A stretch of 64,000 nucleotides of DNA from CAVYWD01 sp963772225 (GCA_963772225.1 CAVYWD010000002.1:2232001-2296000), one strand, 5' to 3'; numbered from the stretch's first letter, positions 34,597 through 43,709 are shown. Numbers and translations: made by a program. Notes: a model not told the origin generated them from the letters alone.

Positions 34597-35021
34597 GCCC
34601 GGTGGAGGAGCGCCCGCGCGACCACGTAGCCCCAGTTCGCCGCGAGCGCCAGGATCGCCGCGTACCGGACGGCGTTCCCCTCGTTGGGAGAAAGAGAAAC
34701 CTCCAGCCGCGGCGCGCGCACCCGCAAGAGGTAGAGCAGCCCGTAGAGCCCGCCGACCGCCGACAGCAGCGCGAGGACGAAGCCCAGAGGGTTGATGGAC
34801 AGCGAGTCCAGGAACCGGCCCTGCATGAACCAATCGAACGAGCGCGTCATCCCGCACGACAGGCAGGGGATACCCGTGACCCTGCGCATCGTGCAGCCCC
34901 AGAAAGGCAGCCACCGCGCCAGCGGGACAAAGCGAGCGGTGACGAGCAGCCCGAAGCCGATGAGCCCGTAGATCTCAGGCAGGCCCAGGGTCGGGCGCTC
35001 GGGTCGGTGAAGGCGGATCAC
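34593..35021 (-). CDS. DUF2752 membrane protein
   Basis: A 142-residue membrane protein with about three helices and the DUF2752 signature CTMRRVTGIPCLSCGMTRSF (residues 43-62), followed by FMQGRFLDSLSINPLGFVLA. The paired cysteines and arginines face one side of the membrane in this family, whose function is unknown. GTG at 35019-35021 is the best start; the ribosome site is weak. It overlaps plsY and is 50 bases downstream of the YIP1-like gene, so three membrane genes may share a transcript. Confidence 0.8.
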   Translation of the reverse strand: MIRLHRPERPTLGLPEIYGLIGFGLLVTARFVPLARWLPFWGCTMRRVTGIPCLSCGMTRSFDWFMQGRFLDSLSINPLGFVLALLSAVGGLYGLLYLLRVRAPRLEVSLSPNEGNAVRYAAILALAANWGYVVARALLHRA

Positions 35022-35071
35022 GCTTTGGAGTCTAGCGGCGCCGCCGCCCGGGGACCAAACCGTGAGACCGC

Positions 35072-35998
35072 TCACGGCATCGACTGCATATGAGAGAACG
35101 CCGAGCCCGCGGCCACCCCGATCGCCACGGCTCCGATGCAGAGACAGCAGAAGAGAAGGCCGATGGGCAGGAGCACCGCGCCGGCGGCCAGCCCTGGGCG
35201 CGTCCGCTGCAGCTTCCAGACGGCGATCACCAGGATGACGAGCGACCAGATCCCGCCGACGAACGCCCCGCAGGCCGGGATGATCCCCAGAAGGCTCGGC
35301 CCCGCGGCGTAAGCCACCGCCCTGAGCGTGGCGTTGAACCCGTTTCCGGCACTGCGAAAGAGCATCGCTGAGAGGTGGACGATGCCGGCGCCGATGTAGA
35401 GGAAGACCGGCGCCAAGACAAGGGCGGCGATGCCCATGCCGACGTGGGCCAGCGGCGGCAGGTTCGCCATGCTGTTGACCCAAGCCGCCATCGGGTTGTC
35501 CGATGTCATTCGAGACGCGGCACCGCTCTTCAGCAGCGCGAAGAGGGCCTGCCAGAGCTGGCCAGCCACCGCGCCGACGCCCGCGACGAGCCAGTAGTAG
35601 GTGACCGCGCCGTCCGCGTTGTCGACCCGCATCTGCTCGAAGAACTTGACTGGGTCCGTCATGGAACCCTTGAGCGTCTCGAAGAGCGCCGGGAAGAATC
35701 CGAGCTCGCCGCGCCGCTCCCAGGGGCTCGACCCGCCGCCGGTCGACCTGCCGCTTGGCGGCCCGGCGGGAGGCAACCCGAGGCCCCCATTCGAAGGCGG
35801 CGGCGTGACGGTCCCGCCCGGAGGTGGAGCGCCCCCCTCGGCCGGCGCAGGAGAGCTGGGCTCCTCGGGCCGCGCCGCGGGCGGCGGCGCTTCGCCGGGC
35901 GGCTGCAGCATGACTTCCGCGCCGCACAACGGGCAAAACTGACGGCCGTAGCGCTCCGTCTTGAAGACCTGCTGGCATTTGGCGCATCGGGCCATCAT
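35072..35998 (-). CDS. Zinc-ribbon YIP1-family membrane protein
   Basis: A 308-residue protein. Residues 5-27 form a zinc ribbon (ARCAKCQQVFKTE and FCPLCGAEV). A Pro/Gly-rich linker follows to about residue 90. Then comes a YIP1-type membrane domain with five hydrophobic segments (FALLKSGAASRM, MGIAALVLAPVFLYIGAGIV, AVAYAAGPSLLGIIPACGAF, LVILVIAVWKLQRTRPG, LLPIGLLFCCLCIGAVAIGV). Such soluble-ribbon plus YIP1 proteins are frequent in Myxococcota and of unknown role. It starts at MMARC; the second methionine is equally possible. Confidence 0.8.
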   Translation of the reverse strand: MMARCAKCQQVFKTERYGRQFCPLCGAEVMLQPPGEAPPPAARPEEPSSPAPAEGGAPPPGGTVTPPPSNGGLGLPPAGPPSGRSTGGGSSPWERRGELGFFPALFETLKGSMTDPVKFFEQMRVDNADGAVTYYWLVAGVGAVAGQLWQALFALLKSGAASRMTSDNPMAAWVNSMANLPPLAHVGMGIAALVLAPVFLYIGAGIVHLSAMLFRSAGNGFNATLRAVAYAAGPSLLGIIPACGAFVGGIWSLVILVIAVWKLQRTRPGLAAGAVLLPIGLLFCCLCIGAVAIGVAAGSAFSHMQSMP

Positions 35999-36101
35999 GG
36001 GCGTCGAACCTCGGGAGGAGGGGGCGAGCTCCTGGCCGCTCCACTTTAGGGCAGACGCGCCGGACCGCGGAAGGGCAAATACCGCGCGCGGGAGGCGGCC
36101 A

Positions 36102-38060
36102 TCAGGCCTTCTTCCACCAGCGCTCGATGACCGCCCGGTCCCCCGTGCGCGGGCAGCGGGGAAGGCTCTCGAGGAACGCCCTGCCGTAGGCCTTGGTCGT
36201 CAGGCGCCAATCGAGCACCGCGACAATGCCGCGGTCCTTGCGAGTCCGGATGAGCCGGCCGAAGCCCTGGCGGAGCGCCAGGGCCGCCTGAGGCACCTGG
36301 TACTCGCCGAACGGCTCGCGCCCGCGGTCCTTGAGCTGCTCGATGCGCGCGGCCACGACCGGGTCGGCGGGCGACGCGAACGGCAGCTTGTCGATGATGA
36401 CGAGCGACAGGGCCTCGCCCGCGATGTCCACCCCTTCCCAGAAGGACTGCGACGCGAACAGCACCGAGGGCCGCTCCTTGAAGTCGGCGATGAGCGCGGC
36501 CTTGGGCCGCTCGCCTTGAAGGAGGACGCGGTAGGGGAGCCGGCTCGAGAGCCGCCGATGCGCCTCCTGCATGTTCCGCAGGCTGGTGAACAGGACGAAA
36601 GCCCGGCCCCCGGTGATGGCGCACAGGTCCAAAATCTCGTCCGAGGCGCGCTCCACGAACTTGGGGTCGGTCGGCTCCGGCAGGCCCGTCGGCGCGTAGA
36701 GCGCGGCCTGCGACGCGTAGTCGAACGGCGAGTCGACCACGAGCGTGTCCACCGCGTAAAGGTCCTCGCCGGTCTCCGGGTCGGCGAGTCCGAGCCGCTT
36801 CTTGGCGAAGTCGAGCTTGCCCTGCGCGGCCAGCGTCGCGGAGGTGAAGACCAGTGCCTGGACATTGGGGTAGAGCCGGGCCTGGAGCTCGCTCGCCACG
36901 TCGATGGGCGCGGCCCTGAGAAACGTCGCCCGCGCGCGCGTCTCGACCCAGAAGACGTATCCGGGCTCGCGCGCCTCGACCAGGAACTTGAGGTCGTCGG
37001 CGATCTCCCCGGCGCGCCGGGCGAGCGAGGCGACGTCGGCCTCCTCGGCGCGCCCCAGGCGCCCGCCAAAAGCCTTGAGCGCGTCGGAGAGCTCGCAGGC
37101 CGAAAGCGCGAGAGGCCCGGCCTTCGCCCGCGTGAGCCGCTGCGAGGCCTCGGCGGCCGGGACCAGGCGGCCCACCTGCCGGAAGAAGGCGTCCGAGAGG
37201 TGCTCCACCTTGTCGAGAAGCGCCGCCGCGCCGTACTCCTCGAGGCCCCCGCCTTCCAGGACGCGCTCGCTGTCCGAGAGCAGGTCCTCGACCCGGTAGT
37301 CGGACGCCGAGAGGCCAAAGTGCTCGGTCGCCACGTCCTCGAGGGCGTGCGCCTCGTCGAAGACCACCGCGTCGTAGCGCGGGATGATCTCCGCACCGCG
37401 CCCTCCGCCCGAGGCGGTGCGCAGCGAGAGGTCCGCGAAGAACAGGTGGTGGTTGACGATGACCAGGTCGGACTCGGCCGCGCGCTTTCGCATGCGGGTG
37501 ACGAAGCAGTCCTCGAAGCGCGGGCACTTCTGCCCGCTGCAGCTCTCGCTGGTGGCCGAGAGCTCCTTCCAGAGCGGGAGGCGCTCGGGCAAATCGAGCT
37601 CCGCCCGGTCGCCGGTCTCGGTCTCATTGGCCCAGGCGCGGATCCCCTCCAGGACCTTCGCGTCGGACCGGCCCAGCGCGGAGGGGAGGCGCTGCTCCGA
37701 GTGCTCCAGCTTCTCGAGGCACACGTAGTTCGCGCGGCCCTTCATGAGCGCGGCGGTGAAGTCCAGGCCGGAGGCCTCGCGCAGCAGCGGCAGGTCTTTG
37801 TCGAGGATCTGCTCCTGGAGCGTCTTGGTGGCGGTGGAGACCACCACGCGCAGGCCGCTCAGCACCGAGGGGAGCAGGTAGGCGAGCGTCTTGCCCGTCC
37901 CCGTGCCGGCCTCGATGAGCGCGTAGCGCTTGAGGTCGAGCGCTCGGCGCACGCGCTGCGCCATGGCAATCTGCTGGGGGCGGTGCTCGTAGCCCTCGCG
38001 GACCATCTCGAGCAGGCCGCCGGGGCCGAGCACCGCGAGGATGGCGTCCTTCTGTGGCAC
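36102..38060 (-). CDS. DinG/YoaA-type ATP-dependent DNA helicase
   Basis: A 652-residue superfamily 2 helicase of the XPD/DinG branch. Walker A is IEAGTGTGKTLAYLLPS (residues 49-65) and motif II VVFDEAHALEDV. The cysteines expected for the 4Fe-4S cluster are in RANYVCLEKL, SCSGQKCPRFEDCF. C-terminal helicase motifs include VFTSATLA, AFVLFTSLRNMQEAHRRL, SFWEGVDIAGEALSLVIIDK and LRQGFGRLIRTRKDRGIVAV. It unwinds DNA 5' to 3' and helps resolve damaged or structured templates. GTG start with AAAGGGAC before it. It lacks the exonuclease domain of Gram-positive DinG. Confidence 0.92.
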   Translation of the reverse strand: MPQKDAILAVLGPGGLLEMVREGYEHRPQQIAMAQRVRRALDLKRYALIEAGTGTGKTLAYLLPSVLSGLRVVVSTATKTLQEQILDKDLPLLREASGLDFTAALMKGRANYVCLEKLEHSEQRLPSALGRSDAKVLEGIRAWANETETGDRAELDLPERLPLWKELSATSESCSGQKCPRFEDCFVTRMRKRAAESDLVIVNHHLFFADLSLRTASGGGRGAEIIPRYDAVVFDEAHALEDVATEHFGLSASDYRVEDLLSDSERVLEGGGLEEYGAAALLDKVEHLSDAFFRQVGRLVPAAEASQRLTRAKAGPLALSACELSDALKAFGGRLGRAEEADVASLARRAGEIADDLKFLVEAREPGYVFWVETRARATFLRAAPIDVASELQARLYPNVQALVFTSATLAAQGKLDFAKKRLGLADPETGEDLYAVDTLVVDSPFDYASQAALYAPTGLPEPTDPKFVERASDEILDLCAITGGRAFVLFTSLRNMQEAHRRLSSRLPYRVLLQGERPKAALIADFKERPSVLFASQSFWEGVDIAGEALSLVIIDKLPFASPADPVVAARIEQLKDRGREPFGEYQVPQAALALRQGFGRLIRTRKDRGIVAVLDWRLTTKAYGRAFLESLPRCPRTGDRAVIERWWKKA

Positions 38061-38087
38061 ATGTCCCTTTCAGCCCTCACCCCCCAA

Positions 38088-38113
38088 CCCCCTCCCCGCT
38101 CGCGGGGAGGGGG
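38088..38113. terminator. Strong GC hairpin between two minus-strand genes
   Basis: CCCCCTCCCCGC at 38088-38099 pairs with GCGGGGAGGGGG at 38102-38113, a 12-base perfect stem with a two-base TC spacer. It lies between the end of the zinc-ribbon membrane gene (38201) and the start of the helicase gene (38060). It may stop transcription of the former or be part of a dispersed repeat. There is no T-run. Confidence 0.45.
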
Positions 38114-38148
38114 CGCAGCGGGCTTCGTCACCGGTTCTTGCCAGAGGG

Positions 38149-38204
38149 AACTATCAACCATCGACGATCAACTGTCGACGCGAGGCGCAGCCTCGCTACG
38201 CTAG
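38149..38204. repeat. Dispersed intergenic repeat, copy C
   Basis: Heptad-like run AACTATCAACCATCGACGAT, then CAACTGTCGACG, followed by the arm CGAGGCGCAGCCTCGCTACG and CTAG. The final bases provide the TAG stop of the minus-strand zinc-ribbon gene, as copy B does for pssA. Confidence 0.6.
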
Positions 38205-38875
38205 GGACCGGGCGCCGCGAGTCTCTGAAAGATGAAGAGGAGCGCGAGCGCGGTGACCCCCAGCATCAGAAGCCCTGCCACCACCAGGTTCACGCGCCGG
38301 GTCCGCGCGCCCGGGTCTTCGCTGCGGCGGGGCAAGGCGGCCGCCGCCATCAGCTGCTCAATCAGCTGGTCCCGATAGCGTTGGGCGACGGCGTCGGTCG
38401 GGTCCTGCTCGGACTTCACCCGGTAGCGGCGCACCGCCTCGGTGAGCAAATCCGCGGCGCTGCAGGACTCGATGAACCGGTCGTGGCTCGCAGGGTCCGA
38501 CCACTGGCCGTCGAGCGACGTCCAGAGCGCCTCGATGGCCTCCGGGAGCGCGAAGTCCTCCGGGTTGAAGCGGTCGAAGACGAGGCCGCAGCGCGTGCAG
38601 TCGGCGCGGCCGGGCGAACGGGCCGCGGCGCACTTGGGGCAGATTAAAGGTCTGGGCCAGCTCGCGGGCACTCGGGCTTGCGGCGAGTCGAGGGCGCACT
38701 GAGGCGGCGGAGCAGAGGTGCGCGCGGGCTGCGGCCTGGGCAGCGGAGCGGCGAGCGCGACCCCGCCTTGGCTCTTGGCGCCGCAGGCGGGGCAGACGAC
38801 CTCGAGGCGCTCCTCGGCGACCTCGAACGCGAGGAGGTCCACCAGTCGGCTGCACCCGTCGCACAGGTACTTCAT
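38201..38875 (-). CDS. Zinc-ribbon protein with C-terminal membrane anchor
   Basis: A 224-residue protein. Two cysteine pairs at the N-terminus (LCDGCSRL, VCPACGAK) and two in the middle (LICPKCAAARS, DCTRCGLVFDRF) form one or two zinc ribbons. A helical domain follows (ALPEAIEALWTSLDGQWSD, ESCSAADLLTEAVRRYRVKS), then a basic segment and a terminal membrane helix (VVAGLLMLGVTALALLFIF). It resembles in layout the YIP1-like protein at 35 kb. I do not recognise the family. It sits just after the chemoreceptor gene on the same strand. Confidence 0.7.
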   Translation of the reverse strand: MKYLCDGCSRLVDLLAFEVAEERLEVVCPACGAKSQGGVALAAPLPRPQPARTSAPPPQCALDSPQARVPASWPRPLICPKCAAARSPGRADCTRCGLVFDRFNPEDFALPEAIEALWTSLDGQWSDPASHDRFIESCSAADLLTEAVRRYRVKSEQDPTDAVAQRYRDQLIEQLMAAAALPRRSEDPGARTRRVNLVVAGLLMLGVTALALLFIFQRLAAPGP

Positions 38876-38917
38876 CGCTAGAGAGCGGGGCTCGGGGTGT
38901 GGGATCCGGCCCTATCG

Positions 38918-40294
38918 TCAGAGCTTGAACCGGCTCACGACAGTCTGGAGCTCCACCGAGAGGTTCGTGAGCTCTTGGGCGGAGGAGGTCATCTGGGCGA
39001 CCGCCGCCGTCTGCTCCTGAATGACGGCGTGCACCTCGTCGGTGGACTGAGCATTACCGCGCGCCACGCCCGAGATGTGCTCGATGGCCTGAACCATCTG
39101 CTCGGAGCCCTCGCGCTGCTCGCGGGAGAGCTCGGAGATGGAGTTGACGCGCTCGGCGGCCTTGCGGGCGGTGTCGGCGATGGCCTCGAGCGCCCGGATG
39201 ATGTTGTTCAGGTCCTCGCGCCCGTCGCCCAGCTCCTCGATGCCTTCCTTCATGGCGCCGACGACGGCGTTGGCCTGACCGGCAATCTCCCGGCTGATGC
39301 GCGAGATGGCCTCGGCGGAGCGGCCGGCGGTCTCGGCGAGCTTGCGGACCTCCTCGGCGACCACCGCGAAGCCGCGGCCGTACTCGCCCGCCCGCGCGGC
39401 CTCGATGGTGGCGTTGAGCGCGAGCAGGTTCGTCTGCTGAGCGACGTTGGTGATGGCGTCGACAATCTTCGAGATCTCCTGGGTCTTCTCGCCGAAGAGG
39501 AAGACCTCCTTCGACGCGGACTCGATGCGCGCGAAGACCTTCTTCACCTTCTCGCCCGCGAGCCTGGCCGCGTTGCCCGAGAACTCGGCCGCCCCGGCGG
39601 TGTCCGCCGACGACGACGCCGCGTCCTCGGCGCTCTTGCTCGCCCGCTCGATGGAGGTGGCCATGGCAGTGATGACCGTGCTCGCGCGCTCCACGAGCTT
39701 GGTCTGCTCGCCCGCGCCCTTGTTGATCTTCTCCATGGAGGAGGCGACCTCCTCGGTGGAGGCGTTGACGTTCTCCGCCGAGTGCTGCAGGTCGTTGGCG
39801 CTGTCGGCGACGCTCTTCGAGGTGTGCTGCACGTGGCTGACCAGCTCGCGCAGGTTCTCCTGCATGTGCGCGATGGCGAGCGACAGCTCGTCGATCTCGT
39901 CATGGCCCAGGCCGGCGCCCATCTGCACGGGCTTGGAGAGGTCGCCGCGGCTGATCTCCAAGGCGCTGCGGTTGAGGAGCTGGATGCGCTTGACCCGCAA
40001 AAGGAACGCCGGCAGCAGCACGGCCATCAGGGCGACGACCACCAGCGTGACTGCGCCCTCCACGAGCATCCGCCGCAGGTCGAACCCTCCGCCGAGCCAG
40101 ACGTGGAGGACCTGAAAGAGGGCGAACAGGAGCGCGCCGAAGACGAGGTAGCCGAAGAGGATCTTCACGTGCAGCGGGAGCTGGGGCACGTCGAGGGGCC
40201 GCTTGGGCTCCGACGGCCTCAGGTGCGCCGACGAGACGTCCGCGCGCAAGTGCGCGGGCGCCGGGGCGAAGTCCTCTCGGGAGGGGCGAAGCAC
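38918..40294 (-). CDS. Methyl-accepting chemotaxis protein
   Basis: A 458-residue chemoreceptor. Two membrane helices (ILFGYLVFGALLFALFQVL and VTLVVVALMAVLLPAFLL) are separated by only a short loop, so no large periplasmic sensor is present. A HAMP-like linker (NRSALEISRGDLSKPVQMGA) leads into the signalling domain. The hairpin tip is AITNVAQQTNLLALNATIEA, then ARAGEYGRGFAVVAEEVRKL, which binds CheA and CheW. Glutamine/glutamate methylation-type sites are likely in the flanking coils. The cytoplasmic N-terminus of about 45 residues is Arg/Pro-rich. It may sense an internal or membrane signal. GTG start. No che genes are adjacent. Confidence 0.92.
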   Translation of the reverse strand: MLRPSREDFAPAPAHLRADVSSAHLRPSEPKRPLDVPQLPLHVKILFGYLVFGALLFALFQVLHVWLGGGFDLRRMLVEGAVTLVVVALMAVLLPAFLLRVKRIQLLNRSALEISRGDLSKPVQMGAGLGHDEIDELSLAIAHMQENLRELVSHVQHTSKSVADSANDLQHSAENVNASTEEVASSMEKINKGAGEQTKLVERASTVITAMATSIERASKSAEDAASSSADTAGAAEFSGNAARLAGEKVKKVFARIESASKEVFLFGEKTQEISKIVDAITNVAQQTNLLALNATIEAARAGEYGRGFAVVAEEVRKLAETAGRSAEAISRISREIAGQANAVVGAMKEGIEELGDGREDLNNIIRALEAIADTARKAAERVNSISELSREQREGSEQMVQAIEHISGVARGNAQSTDEVHAVIQEQTAAVAQMTSSAQELTNLSVELQTVVSRFKL

Positions 40295-40324
40295 GGGAAA
40301 ATCCTACCGGGGGGGGAGCCGAAG

Positions 40325-41326
40325 TCAATTCGACGTGCCGCGGGAATTCGCGGGCACGGCGGCGCGAGCGCTCCGGTGGCGATCGCGGGCGCCTGCAAAG
40401 TGGTCGAATCCGAACGTCGAACGCTGGGGGCCGTTGAGCACGGACAGCTCGCGTCCGCGGATGACCTCGCCCACCTGGGTCACGGGTTGCCCGGCCCTCC
40501 GGCAGGCTCGCTCGAACGCCGAGGCGCGCTCCGGGGGCACGAACAGCGCCAGCTCGTAGTCCTCGCCGCCGTTGAGGGCGAGGTCGAGGTTCGCGGCCAT
40601 GTCGCGGAAGGCGCGGCTCAACGGCACCTTTTGCGCGTCGACGCGCGCGCCTACCGCGCTCGCAGAGAGGACGTGCGACAGGTCCTGCAGGAGCCCGTCG
40701 GACACGTCGATGGCCGCGTGCGCGAAGCCCCGGGCGATGACCCCGACCGCGAGCCTGGGCTCCGGCCGGAGCTGCCGGCTGAGGATGCCGACCCTTCGCT
40801 TCCCGAGCGACCGGAGCGCGAGGGCGAGCGCCGCGTCGCCCAGGGTGCCGGTCACGAAGATGCGGTCGCCCGGCTTGGCCTTCGACCGGGTGAGCGCGCT
40901 CCCCTTGGGCAGCTCGCCGAAGGCGGTGATGTGGATGGAGAGCGTCTCGGCGCGGGTGAAGTTCCCGCCGACCAGGGCGATGCCCGAGGCGCGCGCGAGC
41001 GCCGCCATGCCCTTCGCGATGCCGGGGACGCGCTTGGCGTCCGCGCGCCGGCAGGCGATGGAGCACACGAACCAGCGGGGCAGCGCGCCCATCGCCGCGA
41101 CGTCCGAGAGGTTGACCGCGAGCGCCTTGTGGCCGATGTCCGCACTGGTGAAGAGCGCCGGGTCGAAGTGGACGTTCTCCACCAGGGCGTCGGTGGTCAC
41201 GCACAGCTCGGCGCCCGCCGTGGGCCGCACCACCGCGCAATCGTCGCCCGGGCCGAGCACCATTCCGCGCGCTCGGCGCGGGAAGGGGGCCAAGAACTGC
41301 TCGATGAGCTCGAACTCCGTGGGCAT
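40325..41326 (-). CDS. thiL: Thiamine-monophosphate kinase
   Basis: A 333-residue ATP-dependent kinase converting thiamine monophosphate to thiamine pyrophosphate. Family motifs are FELIEQFLAPF, LGPGDDCAVVRP (metal site), VTTDALVENVHFDP, GHKALAVNLSDVAAMGA, GGNFTRAETLSIHITAFGEL, RIFVTGTLGDAALAL, AIDVSDGLLQDL and LNGGEDYELAL. The last 40 residues are Arg/Ala-rich and not conserved. It is transcribed toward the chemoreceptor gene and is divergent from the roadblock operon. No other thiamine gene or TPP riboswitch was seen nearby. Confidence 0.95.
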   Translation of the reverse strand: MPTEFELIEQFLAPFPRRARGMVLGPGDDCAVVRPTAGAELCVTTDALVENVHFDPALFTSADIGHKALAVNLSDVAAMGALPRWFVCSIACRRADAKRVPGIAKGMAALARASGIALVGGNFTRAETLSIHITAFGELPKGSALTRSKAKPGDRIFVTGTLGDAALALALRSLGKRRVGILSRQLRPEPRLAVGVIARGFAHAAIDVSDGLLQDLSHVLSASAVGARVDAQKVPLSRAFRDMAANLDLALNGGEDYELALFVPPERASAFERACRRAGQPVTQVGEVIRGRELSVLNGPQRSTFGFDHFAGARDRHRSARAAVPANSRGTSN

Positions 41327-41754
41327 GACGGGCCATCATACTTCAGGCGGACCCGACTGAGCCGCCGCGCGCCGATTCGTCGCCCCTGTCGCGTTGACCC
41401 AGTCTACAATGTGAAACCGTCTCTGCACCCTCGGTCTTTTCAGTGCGCGCGGGCGGCCACTCTATTAAGAACGGAGCTGTCCAGCTCGAGCGCATGAAGC
41501 GGGGTCGCTGGCGACTCCTGTCAATTTGCAGGGGGGCTCTTGGCCCGGCGGGGCAAATACGGATAGAATCCACTGGTGAACATCGTTAGGGTAGGCACTC
41601 AGCAGACTGCGCTTCCCTCGACAACCAGAACCGTCGGTAGAAAATTGGACCTCAGCGGGTTTTCCTGCTCTGCTCGAAAGCGATTGTGCGGCGACCTTCC
41701 CTCACCTGCTGTTCGCTGGCGCCCTCCTTCGGCGCGGCCTGCGAGGAATGACGC
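41327..41754. other. Divergent intergenic region between thiL and the roadblock operon
   Basis: This 428-base stretch must contain both promoters. It is less GC-rich than the flanking genes. TACAAT (41405-41410) and TAGAAT (41574-41579) resemble -10 boxes on the plus strand, but neither has a good -35 box 16-18 bases upstream. GAGGA eight bases before 41755 is the ribosome site of the roadblock gene. No coding sequence or structured RNA is recognised. Confidence 0.5.
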
Positions 41755-42120
41755 ATGTCTCGAACCGAGAACCTGAACAAGGCCCTCGCCCGGCTCCATG
41801 CTTCGTCGTCCGACATCGAGGCGGCGGCGGTCCTCTCCGAGGACGGAATCGTCATCGCGAGCTCCCTCCCTCAGGGGACGGAGGAGCGCATCGCCTCGTG
41901 GAGCGTCGCGCTCCATTCGATGAGCATCCGAGCCGCGGTCGAGCTCAAGCGCGGGCCGCTGGAGCAAGTGCTGGTCAAGGGCGCTGACGGCTACGTCGTC
42001 ATCATGAACGCAGGCGCTCACGGAGTGCTGTTGGCCATGGCACGCCGCGAGGCCAAGCTCGGCCTGGTTTTCTTCGACGTGCTCCGCACGGCCGACGAAG
42101 TGAAAAAGACCCTGGCCTAA
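41755..42120 (+). CDS. Roadblock/LC7-domain protein
   Basis: A 121-residue single-domain roadblock/LC7 protein (ALARLHASSSDIEAAAVLSE, then DGIVIASSLPQG, LKRGPLEQVLVKGADGYVVI and NAGAHGVLLAMARREAKLGL). Roadblock proteins regulate Ras-like GTPases, for example MglB acting on MglA in myxobacterial polarity. No MglA-like GTPase is encoded here; instead a di-iron metallo-hydrolase and a ParA ATPase follow at 8 and 36 bases, forming a probable four-gene operon. The start has GAGGA eight bases upstream. Confidence 0.9.
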   Translation: MSRTENLNKALARLHASSSDIEAAAVLSEDGIVIASSLPQGTEERIASWSVALHSMSIRAAVELKRGPLEQVLVKGADGYVVIMNAGAHGVLLAMARREAKLGLVFFDVLRTADEVKKTLA

Positions 42121-42128
42121 GGGACCCC

Positions 42129-42875
42129 ATGAGAATCCTTTTCGACGACGGTCGGCACAAGAACGTGGTGTACGAGGACCTCTGCGAAGGCCAGATGGTC
42201 CAGGCCAATCAACACCTCATCGTGGCGGACGGCGAGGCGCTGATCCTCGACCCGGGCGGCCACAAGGTCTACACCAAGCTCATGGCCCAGATGGCGGCGC
42301 ACGCGTCGCCCTCGCGCCTGAAGCACCTCTTCTTCTCCCACCAGGACCCAGACATCATCGCCGCCGCCAACGGCTGGCTCATGATGACCGACGCCATCGC
42401 CCACCTGCCGGCGGTCTGGATGCGGTTCTTGCCTCACTTCGGCGTGGACGACCTTGTCTTCAAGCGCGTGCGCCCCATCCCGGACCCCGGCGAGACGCTC
42501 ACCTTGGGCACCACCACGCTCAAGCTGATCCCCGCCCACTTCCTCCACTCGCCCGGCAACTTCCAGGTCTGGGACCCTGCAGCCCGGATTCTGTACTCGG
42601 GTGACCTGGGCGCCTCTCTCGGCGCGCCGTACATGGAGGTGCCGGACTTCGACGCGCACATTCAGTACATGGACGGCTTCCACCGACGCTACATGCCCAG
42701 CACCCTGGTCATTCGAGCCTGGGCGAAGATGGCGCGCACACTGGACATCGAGATCATCGCGCCCCAGCACGGTGCCGTGATGCGGGGCAAGCCCATGGTC
42801 GCTCGCTTCATCGATTGGATCGCGCAGCTGCCCTGCGGCCCGGATTTCATGGCGGGTAACTTCGTCGTCCCATGA
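42129..42875 (+). CDS. ODP-type metallo-beta-lactamase-fold di-iron protein
   Basis: A 248-residue protein of the flavodiiron/ODP branch of the metallo-beta-lactamase fold. The metal ligands are in the branch-specific form H-x-D-x-D (FSHQDPDI), H in PAHFLHSPGN, D in LYSGDLGAS and H in APQHGAVM. ODP domains bind dioxygen at a di-iron site and act as oxygen sensors in signalling proteins. Here the domain is free-standing, without flavodoxin or a signalling output, and sits between a roadblock and a ParA gene. It might supply oxygen or redox input to that operon. AGGGAC precedes the ATG. Confidence 0.85.
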   Translation: MRILFDDGRHKNVVYEDLCEGQMVQANQHLIVADGEALILDPGGHKVYTKLMAQMAAHASPSRLKHLFFSHQDPDIIAAANGWLMMTDAIAHLPAVWMRFLPHFGVDDLVFKRVRPIPDPGETLTLGTTTLKLIPAHFLHSPGNFQVWDPAARILYSGDLGASLGAPYMEVPDFDAHIQYMDGFHRRYMPSTLVIRAWAKMARTLDIEIIAPQHGAVMRGKPMVARFIDWIAQLPCGPDFMAGNFVVP

Positions 42876-42911
42876 TTTCGGGGAGGGGCACGGTCGCTTC
42901 GTGAGGCATCC

Positions 42912-43709
42912 ATGGGAACTGTCATCGCAATAGCGAGTCAAAAGGGTGGCGTGGGGAAAACCACGACCACGCTGAACCTCGGCTTCAGCCTGAGCCGGCT
43001 CGGCGGCAAGGTCCTCCTTGTCGACGGAGATCCACAAGGCGGGCTGGGCTTCGCGAGCAACGTGAAGAAGCGAGCCCGCGGCACGCTCGTCGACGTGCTG
43101 CGCGGCCGCGTCGCATCGCCGGACGCGGTCACCTTCGCCCGCGACGGCCAGATAGGCGTCGTGGCGATGGGCTGCACCGACGCCTCCGACGTCGACCTGG
43201 TCGAGCGCACCGCCAGCAGCGGCGTTTTCGCCAAGCTGATCACCGAGTTCGCCAACGGATTCGACTACGCCTTCATCGACGCCCCTGGCGGCCTGGGCAC
43301 GTTCTCCAGGTCGCTGTTGGCCGCCTGCGATGGCGTCGTGGGCGTGCTGACCTGCGACGCGCTCTCGATGCGCAGCCTCCCCGGGCTCCTCAAAGCGCTC
43401 CAATCGCTCACCGGCGACGGGGTCGGACCGAGGCTCGAGGGCCTGCTCGCCACCATGATCGACCCGCGGCGCGTCCAGGACCGCGACCTCTTGCAGCGGC
43501 TGAGGTCGGCCCTGCCGCAGGGCGCCCTGTTCGAAACTGTCATTCCCTTCGACGACAGCTTCGAGCAGGCGAGTCTCAACTCGGTGCCTGTGGCACTGCT
43601 GCCCAGCGCCGCCGAAGCGGCTCGCTCATACATGGCGTTGGCCGTCGAGTTCCGTACCCGCCTCGGTCGCGGGCGAGGAGAGTCGGATGGCGACTTGGGA
43701 CTTTTCTGA
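42912..43709 (+). CDS. ParA/MinD-family ATPase
   Basis: A 265-residue ATPase with the deviant Walker A motif ASQKGGVGKTTTTLNLGFSL (residues 8-27), switch I region VDGDPQGGLGF and Walker B YAFIDAPGGLGTFSR. ParA-like proteins form dimers that bind DNA or membrane and position cargo such as chromosomes, plasmids or chemoreceptor clusters. There is no ParB or parS next to it; the partners are roadblock proteins and a di-iron protein. This suggests positioning or signalling rather than DNA segregation. It overlaps the next gene by 23 bases. Confidence 0.9.
   Translation: MGTVIAIASQKGGVGKTTTTLNLGFSLSRLGGKVLLVDGDPQGGLGFASNVKKRARGTLVDVLRGRVASPDAVTFARDGQIGVVAMGCTDASDVDLVERTASSGVFAKLITEFANGFDYAFIDAPGGLGTFSRSLLAACDGVVGVLTCDALSMRSLPGLLKALQSLTGDGVGPRLEGLLATMIDPRRVQDRDLLQRLRSALPQGALFETVIPFDDSFEQASLNSVPVALLPSAAEAARSYMALAVEFRTRLGRGRGESDGDLGLF

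Noticed and set aside
35961..38204. Long plus-strand frame opposite the DinG-type helicase
   Set aside because: The helicase on the other strand has all family motifs; the plus-strand product has none.
38897..41497. Long plus-strand frame opposite the chemoreceptor and thiL
   Set aside because: It is the mirror of two well-supported minus-strand genes, and its translation is low-complexity Arg/Leu/Val/Gly sequence without any domain.
42912..43709. Chromosome partition locus (parAB/parS, origin region)
   Set aside because: No ParB, parS-like palindromes, dnaA or DnaA boxes were noticed; the ParA neighbours are roadblock and di-iron proteins.
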